Assembly (NCBI GenBank): GCA_947380655.1
Contig: CANCRX010000001.1
Coordinates: 50,040 to 114,039, forward strand
From: Alcaligenaceae bacterium
Lineage (GTDB): Bacteria > Pseudomonadota > Gammaproteobacteria > Burkholderiales > Burkholderiaceae_B
Length of the DNA stretch: 64,000 nucleotides
Direction: 5' to 3'
This document shows, one piece after another, positions 17,706 to 26,218 of the stretch. Made by a program: the position numbers and the translations under genes. Position 1 is the first letter of the stretch. Each line of letters opens with the position of its first letter. The notes below the pieces were generated by a model. That model searched no databases, was not told the DNA's origin, and was given only the letters and a program-made list of their open reading frames with translations.

Positions 17706-18446
17706 TAAAGCTCTGATTGCCATATATGCCCCCAGGATAACCAGTCCAATAAAAAAACATCTCCTGAAAATATCTTGTCGTAATCGCATCCTGATGGATT
17801 GACCAATAAACATCCCTGCAAAAGCAGGAATCAAAGCAAAAAGAGAGCTTGCCGCCAGATCCATCTGAAACTTACCCGCCAGCGACAACCCGATGGCGAG
17901 TGCAAAAGACGAAACAGTAAACACCAGTCCAAGGCTTTGAATCAAATCATCTCGTTTTAAATTTAGCGCTGAAAAATAGGGGGCTACCGGGAGCACTGAT
18001 ATACCGGTAGCTCCCATCAGAATGCCTGTTATAAAACCTATTATTGGAGAAACCCACCATTCGGAACTGGGTCTGATTTCAATTTTCGCCGCGGTCAGAC
18101 CGTACACGCCATACGCGATGAGTACACACCCCAGTCCAATTGTCACTAAGTGGGTTTTTCCGCTGGTGATGAATCCAACCCCTATTGGGGTACCGACGCA
18201 TACGCCGATTAAAAGCGTTGTAAATCGCTTGGCAAAGACTTTAAAGCTGGGGCCGGCAAAAAGCTGCCAGATATTTGTGATTAATGCGGGTAGTACCAGC
18301 ATTGCGGCCGCTTCAACGGGGGGGATCACCAGTCCCAGTATCCCGATTGCGAATGTCGGTAAGCCCATGCCAAGTACACCCTTTATTATTCCCGCAGAAA
18401 TAAAGATCATGCAGACAATCAGGATGACTGAGATTGAATCGAACAT
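17685..18446 (-). CDS. TSUP (TauE/SafE) family sulfite/organosulfonate exporter-like protein
   Basis: This 253-residue membrane protein has seven to eight hydrophobic segments. Paired TauE/SafE motifs are present: FISAGIIKGVLGMGLPTFAIGILG near the start and PIIGFITGILMGATGISVLP in the second half. Members move sulfite, sulfoacetate and other organic anions; many have no known substrate. It follows the alpha/beta hydrolase gene by nine bases on the same strand, so they may be co-transcribed. Confidence 0.88.
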   Translation of the reverse strand: MFDSISVILIVCMIFISAGIIKGVLGMGLPTFAIGILGLVIPPVEAAAMLVLPALITNIWQLFAGPSFKVFAKRFTTLLIGVCVGTPIGVGFITSGKTHLVTIGLGCVLIAYGVYGLTAAKIEIRPSSEWWVSPIIGFITGILMGATGISVLPVAPYFSALNLKRDDLIQSLGLVFTVSSFALAIGLSLAGKFQMDLAASSLFALIPAFAGMFIGQSIRMRLRQDIFRRCFFIGLVILGAYMAIRALLLALTV

Positions 18447-18455
18447 GAAAACGGC

Positions 18456-20039
18456 TTACCTTGGATTAGGGTTCGGGTTTGTGTTACCGAATAATTGATT
18501 AGAGGCAGCTGCCTGGACAATCACCGCTGCGTCATCTTGAAGGAGAAATCCTTCTTGCATCAGGACTGCGGCCGCCTGCCTGACTTTACCCACATAATCA
18601 TCGCGTGATGTATATCTCTCCTTAACTGATAAACGCGCGTCTTTAGTCAGGTCACGTTCGGTTTTGTTGATGGCAAAAGCGGAATATGAGCCAATCAACG
18701 AGCAAGTAAACGTCTGGGGGGAGTTTTGGCCCCCGTGTGTTCCAAGCGGGGCGACCAAATCGGGTAAGCGAACGCCACCTATTGAATTGCCATCAATATC
18801 GAGTTGAGGCACTTGTATAACCGCATTGGGTAAGTGCTTGGGTGCAGGTAATGTCGGGATTTTTTCAGATGCTTGTTCAAGTGCCATGAGCCGGTTTTGT
18901 GGTGGGATTGAATTGGTGGTGACCCATTCGTCGAGCCTCAAAAATGTAGCGCGTGACACGGGAGTCCAATCAAGGACTGCGTGCGGCATTGTGCAGTCTT
19001 TAGGCTGTCTAGGGACGAGGACATGAGACGCTCCGGCTATGTCATACATCCTTACGTTTGTTGGAATAGGCTGATCTGTTGTGCCACTCGCACCGGTTCG
19101 CCCGAGTGAGGCTCGCAATGAATAAAAGTCTGTCGCCGTACTTAAAAGCATCATCTTGGGTGGCACTTCGCCTCGTGCTTGAACCTCATTTGTAATGTCG
19201 CCAATGGTTAACTGCTTTTCATGTACGCCGCGCATTTCAGGAGTGGTGAAGTTGGGCGAAGCATTGCCACTTGATTCGGGTCCTGTGCCTGTTTGTAGAA
19301 TTGGTAATAACCCCGCACCTGATACAAAGATCTGCATACCGTCAAATACGCGTCGATCACCTGCCATGTTGAAACCATTCAAAAGGAATGTTTTCAGAAA
19401 CCGTCCCGTTTGAGATTTTCCGCTTGCTACGGTTCGACTGATTTGACCTTTAAGCGGATTGGGCTTGCCTGTTGAGTCAGCGGCTGCTTTTGATAAAAAT
19501 ATAGCCGCATCGCGCATAATGGCAAAACCGACACCTTCAGCAAAACGTGTTTTACCTTCTTTGTCTGTAAACGACGGGAGCTCAGCACCCTGGCCGAGCT
19601 CCCAGTAGACTTCGGCAACACTATAGCCATAGTCCTGTAAAAATCCGGTACCTTGCTCAAGTGTGCCCGACTGAAAAGGCTCGTCACGGGGTGAGTTGTA
19701 GAGTGCCTGGGCATAGGCGCGACCACGATTGGGGACGTCTACAAGTAAAGCGCCATTGCTGTGTCCCTTTTCTGAGGGCATGATCAGCACGAGTTTAGTT
19801 GCGTATTCGATATTGCCACGACTGTTTGTTTTTATTTGATCTAAGCCTGGAATATTTTCTTTGGGAGAAATCTCGCCGCGCAACTTTCCTTTGATCAGTA
19901 CATACTCGCCACTTCGAAATGTCCCGTAAGGTTCAGTCGAGTCGATTTGTAAATGTGTGACTTCAGCGTGCGCGCAGAAGCTAAGCGATAGTGAAAGCGC
20001 CAGCAGACTTTTTTTCATGTTTTTTTGAGTAGATTGCAA
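18456..20039 (-). CDS. Secreted alpha/beta hydrolase domain-containing protein
   Basis: This is a large secreted hydrolase (about 527 residues) of the alpha/beta hydrolase-10-like family. A signal peptide (MKKSLLALSLSLSFCAHA) is followed by a beta-rich N-terminal part. The likely nucleophile lies in ASGKSQTGRFLKTFL, and a late catalytic histidine candidate is in IAGASHVLVP. A TTG at 20039 is preferred because AGGGGAG lies six bases before it; ATGs at 20081 and 20018 are alternatives. The real substrate is unknown. Export and the neighbours fit breakdown of an external ester. Confidence 0.8.
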   Translation of the reverse strand: MQSTQKNMKKSLLALSLSLSFCAHAEVTHLQIDSTEPYGTFRSGEYVLIKGKLRGEISPKENIPGLDQIKTNSRGNIEYATKLVLIMPSEKGHSNGALLVDVPNRGRAYAQALYNSPRDEPFQSGTLEQGTGFLQDYGYSVAEVYWELGQGAELPSFTDKEGKTRFAEGVGFAIMRDAAIFLSKAAADSTGKPNPLKGQISRTVASGKSQTGRFLKTFLLNGFNMAGDRRVFDGMQIFVSGAGLLPILQTGTGPESSGNASPNFTTPEMRGVHEKQLTIGDITNEVQARGEVPPKMMLLSTATDFYSLRASLGRTGASGTTDQPIPTNVRMYDIAGASHVLVPRQPKDCTMPHAVLDWTPVSRATFLRLDEWVTTNSIPPQNRLMALEQASEKIPTLPAPKHLPNAVIQVPQLDIDGNSIGGVRLPDLVAPLGTHGGQNSPQTFTCSLIGSYSAFAINKTERDLTKDARLSVKERYTSRDDYVGKVRQAAAVLMQEGFLLQDDAAVIVQAAASNQLFGNTNPNPNPR

Positions 20040-20105
20040 GATTGACTCCCCTGTTTTCGTTGTTATATTAGACCTATTCATTCCAAAACATAATCAGAGA
20101 CATTG

Positions 20106-20726
20106 ATGACAACTACTGCGCAAGCAACTGCACCTAAATCTGCCTTGGACAAGCCCATTTGTCGCTACGATATTCCAGAGCTGGGAGCATTGCCGGAAGA
20201 TATCAGGGAAAAAATATTGTCCGTACAGGAAAAGTCGGGTTTTGTGCCGAATGTATTTCTCACGCTAAGCCGCCGTCCTGCCGAATTTAGAGCATTCTTT
20301 GCCTATCACGACGCCTTGATGATTAAGGATACGGGAAGTTTGACTAAAGCGGATCGAGAAATGATTGTGACAGCAACGAGCGCAAAAAATAATTGTTTGT
20401 ATTGCGTGATGGCACATGGTGCGATTTTGCGCATCTACGCCAAAAATCCCCAGATCGCCGATCAGGTTGCCATCAATCATCTCAAGGCAGATATCACGCC
20501 CAGACAAAAAGCCATGCTTGATTTCGCAATCAAGGTCTGTCTGGACTCACAATCCGTGGTGGATGCGGATTATGCGCTATTGCGTTCCCATGGCTTTGAT
20601 GAGGAAGATATCTGGGATATTGCCGCCATCACAGCTTTTTTCGGTATGTCTAACCGCATGGCAAATACAATTTCGATGCGACCCAACGATGAGTTTTATA
20701 TGCTGGGCCGCTTACCAAAAAAATAA
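20106..20726 (+). CDS. AhpD-like carboxymuconolactone decarboxylase/peroxidase-related protein
   Basis: This is a roughly 206-residue all-helical protein of the AhpD/CMD superfamily, in the uncharacterised peroxidase-related branch. The redox motif NNCLYCVMAHG gives the CxxC pair plus histidine of AhpD-type proteins. ITAFFGMSNRMANTISMRPNDEF at the end is typical of the branch. It may work as a thiol-based peroxidase or a stress protein. The ATG at 20106 is used; a TTG immediately before is also in frame. It is divergent from the secreted hydrolase and convergent with the RidA gene. Confidence 0.88.
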   Translation: MTTTAQATAPKSALDKPICRYDIPELGALPEDIREKILSVQEKSGFVPNVFLTLSRRPAEFRAFFAYHDALMIKDTGSLTKADREMIVTATSAKNNCLYCVMAHGAILRIYAKNPQIADQVAINHLKADITPRQKAMLDFAIKVCLDSQSVVDADYALLRSHGFDEEDIWDIAAITAFFGMSNRMANTISMRPNDEFYMLGRLPKK

Positions 20727-20747
20727 CGGAGCTGTTGGGTTGTCCGA

Positions 20748-21215
20748 TTAATATCCGTCTTTGATCTGGATGATGGATTCAATTTCCACGGTCATCCGGT
20801 TTGGCAGCGATCCCATACCGACTGCAGATCGCGCATGTTTACCCTGATCGCCAAATACTTCGACAAGAAGATCAGAGCAGCCGTTAATCACTTTCGGATG
20901 CTCCCCGAACTCAGGCTCAGCATTCACCATACCCAGCAGTTTGATGATGGCTTCGACATGATCAAGCGATCCAATCGCCTGACGGATCGTAGCCAGCATC
21001 TGCAGTCCAATCTGGCGCGCATCTGAATAAGCACGCTCGACAGAACAGTCTTTACCTACACGCCCCACACTAATTTCTCCTGCTGCATTGCGTGGTCCCT
21101 GGCCGGAGAGGTAAAGCAACTGGCCTACGCGTCTGTATGGCAAGAAATTACCAATCGGTGCTGGAATTTTTGGTAATTCAATTTTTAATTCTTTGAGTCT
21201 GGCTTCAGCTGACAT
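20748..21215 (-). CDS. RidA/YjgF family protein
   Basis: This is a member of the RidA (YjgF/YER057c/UK114) family. RidA itself hydrolyses reactive enamine/imine intermediates; related subfamilies act in catabolic pathways. Motifs are NFLPYRRVGQLLYLSGQGPRNAAGE and RQIGLQMLATIRQAIGSLDHVEAIIKLLGMV, with GKHARSAVGMGSLPNRMTVEIE at the C-terminus. The ATG at 21215 starts MSAEARLKEL and is preferred over one 16 codons upstream, which would overlap the neighbour. The arginine in HARSAVG is in the position of the substrate-binding arginine. Confidence 0.88.
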   Translation of the reverse strand: MSAEARLKELKIELPKIPAPIGNFLPYRRVGQLLYLSGQGPRNAAGEISVGRVGKDCSVERAYSDARQIGLQMLATIRQAIGSLDHVEAIIKLLGMVNAEPEFGEHPKVINGCSDLLVEVFGDQGKHARSAVGMGSLPNRMTVEIESIIQIKDGY

Positions 21216-21246
21216 GGTTAAACCTGTGATGTTTATCGAGAGAAAA

Positions 21247-22350
21247 CTATTTTGCAGCGCCATCTTTATAGAAACGATTCACCTCATTGAACAAACTGAA
21301 TCGCTTGACTTCATTCATGATGGAGTGCGTACCTTCACTCAAAATAACAAGTTTTTTAGCTTGGGCATTAGTCAGTAGTGGAAATAAGGTTTCTGCCATA
21401 TAAGGGGGCGTGTCGGCATCCCATTCAGCCAGAATGAGCAAGGTCGGAACCTTGATATTTGCCGGGTCATAAACAGGCTTGCCTGCACTCCAGAAAATCC
21501 TGCTGTCCATCACGCTTCCGTTGGGTGCTCTGACAAACTTTGGATCGGCCTTGGAACCAACAGGGTCGGAGGCGAAGGTTTCTTTGGCCCAGATTTCAAA
21601 CCAGGCATCAGGTTGAGGATTCTGTCCGGATTTCAGTCCCGTATCCTTGCGTTTGCGTGCCTGATCAATTGTGACTTGACGGTACGCACCTAAGGCGCCG
21701 CCTGAATCAGTCAGCGAGGCTGTTTTGCGAAGCCAGACCGGCGCATACAGCACCAGTCGGTTGACTTTATCTGAGTGGCGACTAGTGTAGAGACCTGTAA
21801 TGGCCGTCCCCCATGAGTGACCCATCACATTGATTTTGTCGAGCGAGCGTCTCTGACGGACCCAGTCGGCCGCTGCAGCGTAGTCGCGCGCGGCAGTATC
21901 GGTATCTGCGATCGGTTTATTTTCTGCTGCGGGTCGATCCATTTCAGCTGGGCGTGTCGATTTGCCGTAGCCTCGAATATCAACCATATAGACATCAAAG
22001 CCTTGTTGCGCAAGCACATCCATCCAGGACAATCCGTCCAGCCTGAGGTCGAAACCCGTCTCTGAAGGATAAGTCGCGCCATGGACAAACAACAGAACAT
22101 TATCCTTGGTGAAGGACTTCATGCCAGACAAGCGTTTGTTGCGAACGTATAGTTGGATACCCGCATCAGCGCCCGGAACCATGAATTCTTCGATAGTCAG
22201 TTGAGCGTTGGCTGCAACATTTGCTGTATTTTCGATAGTGGCCCCAGCATTTTGCTGGCTAGCGCAACCATGGAGAAAAATCGCAGATAGACTGATCGTG
22301 ATGAGTGTGAACAGTTTTTTAATTTTTTTGTAATCAGACTGATTAAGCAT
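21247..22350 (-). CDS. Lipoprotein alpha/beta hydrolase
   Basis: This 367-residue protein has a lipoprotein signal (LITISLSAIFLHGCASQQ, lipobox LHGC) and then an alpha/beta hydrolase fold. It has an oxyanion-hole region LLFVHGATYPS, nucleophile elbow VMGHSWGTAITG, an acid candidate in ILAEWDADTP and a histidine in SEGTHSIM. It would be anchored in the envelope and hydrolyse an ester or similar bond. It follows a 150-base gap after the DUF1116 gene and precedes RidA on the same strand. The substrate is not known. Confidence 0.88.
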   Translation of the reverse strand: MLNQSDYKKIKKLFTLITISLSAIFLHGCASQQNAGATIENTANVAANAQLTIEEFMVPGADAGIQLYVRNKRLSGMKSFTKDNVLLFVHGATYPSETGFDLRLDGLSWMDVLAQQGFDVYMVDIRGYGKSTRPAEMDRPAAENKPIADTDTAARDYAAAADWVRQRRSLDKINVMGHSWGTAITGLYTSRHSDKVNRLVLYAPVWLRKTASLTDSGGALGAYRQVTIDQARKRKDTGLKSGQNPQPDAWFEIWAKETFASDPVGSKADPKFVRAPNGSVMDSRIFWSAGKPVYDPANIKVPTLLILAEWDADTPPYMAETLFPLLTNAQAKKLVILSEGTHSIMNEVKRFSLFNEVNRFYKDGAAK

Positions 22351-22426
22351 GATGCGCCTTTGTCAAAGTGTTGAGCTTGGACAATGCTACCCGCTGGCTT
22401 GACTCGTGACTAGTACCTGCTTAATC

Positions 22427-22456
22427 AATCGATTGTGCGTTGCAGCGCAATCGATT
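22427..22456. repeat. Inverted repeat downstream of the DUF1116 gene
   Basis: AATCGATTG at 22427-22435 and CAATCGATT at 22448-22456 form a perfect 9-bp stem with a 12-base loop that can pair further (GCG/CGC). It lies between the stop of the DUF1116 gene and the start of the lipoprotein hydrolase. No T-run follows on either strand. It could be an operator for the hydrolase gene or a factor-dependent terminator or processing hairpin. Confidence 0.45.
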
Positions 22457-22502
22457 CAGCTATTCATTTATGTCTATTTAGTTTAGACAAAAACTATTGC
22501 GG

Positions 22503-23717
22503 TCACGTTTTAGTTGCTTGATTGAATAATTCAGGACCAGGCTGCACGATTCCGCGCCCGAGCAGACCCGTTACGCCATCTATACCAATCATTGCTATAG
22601 CTGCGATTGGGTCAATATCAGAAAAAAAGTCCATCCCTGTTCTTATATTCAGATCTGAGAAATAAGGATGCTTTTCCAGCATGAGTATTTCTTTGATGTC
22701 TTGCCAGTGATCAGGTAGCCAATTATTTAAAGCCTCTGAAATTTGAGGTGCGCAATGCAGCGCTTGGGCGCCAAAACCGGCTGCATCGATTACACCACTG
22801 TCGCCAATTACAGGAGATGCTGAGACGGTCTGATCCGGTTTCATGAATGGACCTGCTGGAGCGGGAGCCCTGATGGTGATCCAGGTATCGGGTGAAGCAG
22901 ATGTTTTGATGCCTAACTCCTGACCGTTCCCCGCGAGGGAAATAACCAGTGAACTTTCACTATAAAGCCCGTTCGCTGCCGCAGTATGTAGCATCACGTG
23001 ACAGGCAGCAATCCACAAGGTCAGAAAAAAAAGAGGACTACTTTCAAGCATTCGATAAATTTCAGGATCAGCTTGCTCAGAGGCTAGTCCGGGTAGCAAA
23101 ATTTTGTTCAAAGCGAGTTGTGCCTGCATTGTGCTGGCATGCAGATCGTCACCTCCACTTAATCCTGCACGTGCTAGTGGCAATAAAGGAATGGGATGTT
23201 TTGAAACAAGGACCTGTAACTGAGGAGCTAGAACCGAGTCACGCCATTTAAGTCGCTCAATAACTTTTGGGTCTCGAGTGCCAAAGCGAATTTGAGGACC
23301 TGCGCCGCTACTCAATAGTGACCAAGCTTTTGTAGAAGAATTGAGGTCAGAAATCTCTACAAGCGCTGAATGACATGACGCAACCCCAGCTAAAGGCATT
23401 AAGACATTGAATTGCAATGCTGACTGTAAAGATATCTGACCTGATCTGATTAATTCTTCGGCCTGTTCTTCTGTGTTTGCCCAGCCCTCCTGCAGGCATA
23501 CGAGTACACAGGAAGACAAAATCGGCAGAGACGGTTTGGTCGGATCCGCGAAAGGAGGGCCTGCATGCAGGAGTATGTGGGAACCAAGTCCGATTGCGTC
23601 ACGTGCAAAGCACACATTTGTCCAAACAGGCTCAACCATGAATAGTCGAGATAAAACTTTATTATTTGCTTCAGAAGCTTTTGCTTTTCTGTCGGCGTAA
23701 ATGAATGTCTGACTCAT
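22503..23717 (-). CDS. DUF1116 protein (YlbE/AllG-like)
   Basis: This 404-residue protein fits DUF1116. It has LLHAGPPFADPTKPSLPILSSCVLVCLQEGWA near residue 50-80, the NVLMPLAGVASCHSALVEI segment, a central region with ILPGL, and LAGNGQELGIKTS. In E. coli the DUF1116 protein YlbE (AllG) acts with FdrA (AllF) and YlbF (AllH) as oxamate carbamoyltransferase in allantoin breakdown. Neither FdrA nor YlbF is visible here. It is the last gene of a minus-strand run with a Liv transporter, a molybdenum hydroxylase and an amidohydrolase. A carbamoyl- or ureido-type reaction would fit but is inference. Confidence 0.75.
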   Translation of the reverse strand: MSQTFIYADRKAKASEANNKVLSRLFMVEPVWTNVCFARDAIGLGSHILLHAGPPFADPTKPSLPILSSCVLVCLQEGWANTEEQAEELIRSGQISLQSALQFNVLMPLAGVASCHSALVEISDLNSSTKAWSLLSSGAGPQIRFGTRDPKVIERLKWRDSVLAPQLQVLVSKHPIPLLPLARAGLSGGDDLHASTMQAQLALNKILLPGLASEQADPEIYRMLESSPLFFLTLWIAACHVMLHTAAANGLYSESSLVISLAGNGQELGIKTSASPDTWITIRAPAPAGPFMKPDQTVSASPVIGDSGVIDAAGFGAQALHCAPQISEALNNWLPDHWQDIKEILMLEKHPYFSDLNIRTGMDFFSDIDPIAAIAMIGIDGVTGLLGRGIVQPGPELFNQATKT

Positions 23718-23731
23718 GATGGCTCTGTTCC

Positions 23732-24454
23732 CTAGATGCCCATATAGGCTTGACGCACCCTTGGATCCTCAACTAACAAGCGAGTTTCACCGGATATACC
23801 GACACGACCGGTTTCGATAACATAAGCTCGACTTGCTAATTCAAAGGCTGTGACGACATCTTGTTCGACAAGCAAGATTGTCAGACCGGTGCGATTGATC
23901 TCGCGTAAAGAGTCAGCGAGTTTTTCCACTGCGCGAGGTGCAAGGCCAAGTGATAGTTCATCAATCATCAGTAAATTCGGGCGCGACATAATTCCCCGGC
24001 CGATCGCGCACATCTGCTGTTCACCGCCCGAGAGGGTTGTTGCATCTTGTTGCTGACGCTCTTTCAAAATAGGGAACATTGCGTAGACGGCTTCGAGATC
24101 GTGTTCAATGTCGGCACGGCTTTCGCGTCGAAGATAAGCACCAACTAAGAGATTGTCCCTAATCGACATGCCTTTGAAAAGCCTTCTGCCTTCAGGGACG
24201 TGCGCGATTCCCGCACCCAGCACAGTATCTGGCGCTGCGCCAGTGAGATCGTTGCCACAGAACTCAATTGTTCCCGCGCTCACAGGAACCAGCCCTGAGA
24301 TCGTCCGCAGCAAAGTGGATTTTCCCGCACCATTAGAGCCGACGATGCAAGTAATTTCACCTGCAGGGACTTCGAGGTCAAGCCCCCATAAAACCTGCAC
24401 ATCTCCATATCCAGATTGCAAACCTTTGATCTTCATCAGTGGCGAATTAGACAT
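23732..24454 (-). CDS. livF: LivF-type branched-chain/amide ABC transporter ATPase
   Basis: This ATPase subunit of a Liv-type importer has Walker A GSNGAGKSTLLRT, a Q-loop region AHVPEGRRLFKGMS typical of LivF, signature LSGGEQQM, Walker B LLMIDELSLGLAP and an H-loop replaced by the LLVEQDV form normal for LivF. The ATG at 24454 has GGGAG six bases upstream and overlaps the livG end by eight bases; a TTG two codons earlier is in frame. It powers uptake of an amino acid, amide or aromatic acid together with the four genes behind it. Confidence 0.93.
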   Translation of the reverse strand: MSNSPLMKIKGLQSGYGDVQVLWGLDLEVPAGEITCIVGSNGAGKSTLLRTISGLVPVSAGTIEFCGNDLTGAAPDTVLGAGIAHVPEGRRLFKGMSIRDNLLVGAYLRRESRADIEHDLEAVYAMFPILKERQQQDATTLSGGEQQMCAIGRGIMSRPNLLMIDELSLGLAPRAVEKLADSLREINRTGLTILLVEQDVVTAFELASRAYVIETGRVGISGETRLLVEDPRVRQAYMGI

Positions 24455-25220
24455 GTGCAACTCCCGCTACAGGTCGCTGACCCTGTTGTCTAGCTGCGAA
24501 CTTGCTCCCAAGGTATGCCTCAACTACACGCGGATCTGAAATGACTGTCTGAGGATCGCCCTGGCTGATTAACTCCCCATGATGCAAAACTAATATGCGC
24601 TGACTCAGAGATAACACAACTTTCATCAGATGCTCAATGAGCATGATTGTGATGCCTCGTGCAGCAATAGCACGCATGAGTGCAAGCGCTTGTTCGATTT
24701 CTGAAGTGTTAAGTCCTGCGTTGACTTCATCAAGTAACAGTACGCGAGGTTTCATTGCCAGACTTTTTGCGAGTTCAAGTCGTTTGCGGGAAGGTAATGT
24801 CAGTGAGGTTGCAGGACGAAAAGCGAGAGGTGCCAGACCAACAAACTCAAGATGTTCCATTGCCTCCTCTTCGGCTTGTTTGCGATGCGCAGCACCTGCA
24901 GCGAATAAAGCTCCTGCGGTGACATTTTCCAGCACTGTCATTTGTGGAAAGGGCTGAACAATCTGGAAGGTTCTGGCTAGACCGCTACGGGCTGCTTGAA
25001 AGGGACGTTGTGAGGTGACATCCCGCCCTTTAAAAATGACACTGCCGCTTGTTGCTTTCAGTACCCCTGTCATCAGGTTTACCAGAGTCGTTTTGCCAGC
25101 ACCGTTTGGACCAATCAGTCCGACGATTTCACCTTCTTTAAGCGAAAAGCTGACATTTTTAACTGCGTGTAGTCCACCGAAATTTTTAGATAAATCGCGT
25201 ACTTCAAGAATGGTACTCAT
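24447..25220 (-). CDS. livG: LivG-type ABC transporter ATPase
   Basis: This 257-residue ATPase has Walker A GPNGAGKTTLVNLMTG, Walker B LLLDEVNAGLN and the H-loop segment IMLIEHLMKVV. The signature is LTLPSRKRLELAKSLA rather than the LSGGQ or LSYGQQR forms. This variant occurs in one branch of LivG homologues in Burkholderiales, as I recall it, and probably reflects the subfamily rather than damage. It overlaps livM by four bases and livF by eight. Confidence 0.93.
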   Translation of the reverse strand: MSTILEVRDLSKNFGGLHAVKNVSFSLKEGEIVGLIGPNGAGKTTLVNLMTGVLKATSGSVIFKGRDVTSQRPFQAARSGLARTFQIVQPFPQMTVLENVTAGALFAAGAAHRKQAEEEAMEHLEFVGLAPLAFRPATSLTLPSRKRLELAKSLAMKPRVLLLDEVNAGLNTSEIEQALALMRAIAARGITIMLIEHLMKVVLSLSQRILVLHHGELISQGDPQTVISDPRVVEAYLGSKFAARQQGQRPVAGVAHV

Positions 25221-26218
25221 GAGCGACTCGCAATTTTCAAATCAGGTGATTTTTTATTAAATAGTTTTTTGTAGTCAAGTTTGAGTAAACCGCCTGGCAA
25301 AAAGAAAATTAACAACACAATGACAACACCAAGAATAGCCTGGTGATAGTCAAGAAACTGAGCCCAGATAGTTTCTTCCATCAATACAAATAAAGCAGAT
25401 CCGATGATCGGACCATAGACCGTACCTACTCCACCTAACATCGTCATCACAGGAACTTTCAACGTCAGCAATATGCCAAAGGCGTCTGTTGGTGCGATGT
25501 AAGAGACCCAGGATGCGTAGATAGCACCAACGCTGCCGCAATACACCGCTGACAAGGTATAAGCGATGGTTTTATAGCGATTGACTGAAACGCCAACCAT
25601 ATCAGCGGCATCTTCATTTTGATTAATGCAGCGCAAGCCGAACCCGAGTTTTGACCGGTCGACAAATAGCGTTGTTAACCAGGCCATCAGCAATACGATT
25701 AGCATGGAATAGAAAAATACCCGTGCAGCGTAATCGGGTCCCCCTTGAAAGATGGGTACATTTAAACCATCGCCTCCACCCGTCAGGTTAGACCAGAGCG
25801 AGGCAATCAAGCGAAGCACCTCAACCATGGAGATGGAGCCAATCGCAAAATAATGACCTTTCATTCTGAGAATGGCGGCACCAACCAGTGCGGCAAATAT
25901 ACTGACAAACAGGGTGGCACATACCCATGCCAGAACCATAGGCATGCCAGCTTTTTGCAAAATTGCACCGGCATAGCTTCCTAGCCCCATGAAAGCTGCG
26001 GTCGAAAATGAAGGGTAGCCCGCATAGCCTCCGATAAAATTCCAGGACAGAGCCAGTGAGCCGTACATACAAACAAAGGTCGCAAGACGGATGTAATAGT
26101 TGTCTGCCATAGCAGGCAACATGACAAGCAACGCCACCCATATAGCAAAAACGATATGCGGCAATATTTTCGAGCGTGACATATTGATGGGTTGGATTGA
26201 GGGAGAGTTCTTATTCAT
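25217..26218 (-). CDS. livM: LivM-type ABC transporter permease
   Basis: This 333-residue permease has about nine hydrophobic segments. It carries GYAGYPSFSTAAFMGLGSYAGA near residue 65 and the EAA-like loop MVGVSVNRYKTIAYTLSAVYCGSVGAIYA, followed by TMLGGVGTVYGPIIGSALFVLMEE. These are standard for the LivM subunit. It overlaps livH and livG by four bases each, so the five transporter genes are one operon. A charged tail (KKLFNKKSPDLKIASRS) faces the cytoplasm. Confidence 0.93.
   Translation of the reverse strand: MNKNSPSIQPINMSRSKILPHIVFAIWVALLVMLPAMADNYYIRLATFVCMYGSLALSWNFIGGYAGYPSFSTAAFMGLGSYAGAILQKAGMPMVLAWVCATLFVSIFAALVGAAILRMKGHYFAIGSISMVEVLRLIASLWSNLTGGGDGLNVPIFQGGPDYAARVFFYSMLIVLLMAWLTTLFVDRSKLGFGLRCINQNEDAADMVGVSVNRYKTIAYTLSAVYCGSVGAIYASWVSYIAPTDAFGILLTLKVPVMTMLGGVGTVYGPIIGSALFVLMEETIWAQFLDYHQAILGVVIVLLIFFLPGGLLKLDYKKLFNKKSPDLKIASRS

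Noticed and set aside
24447..25220. Damaged LivG because of a non-canonical ABC signature (LPSRKRLELA)
   Set aside because: Walker A, Walker B and the H-loop are intact, and this signature form is, as far as I recall, found in a branch of LivG homologues, so it is probably functional.
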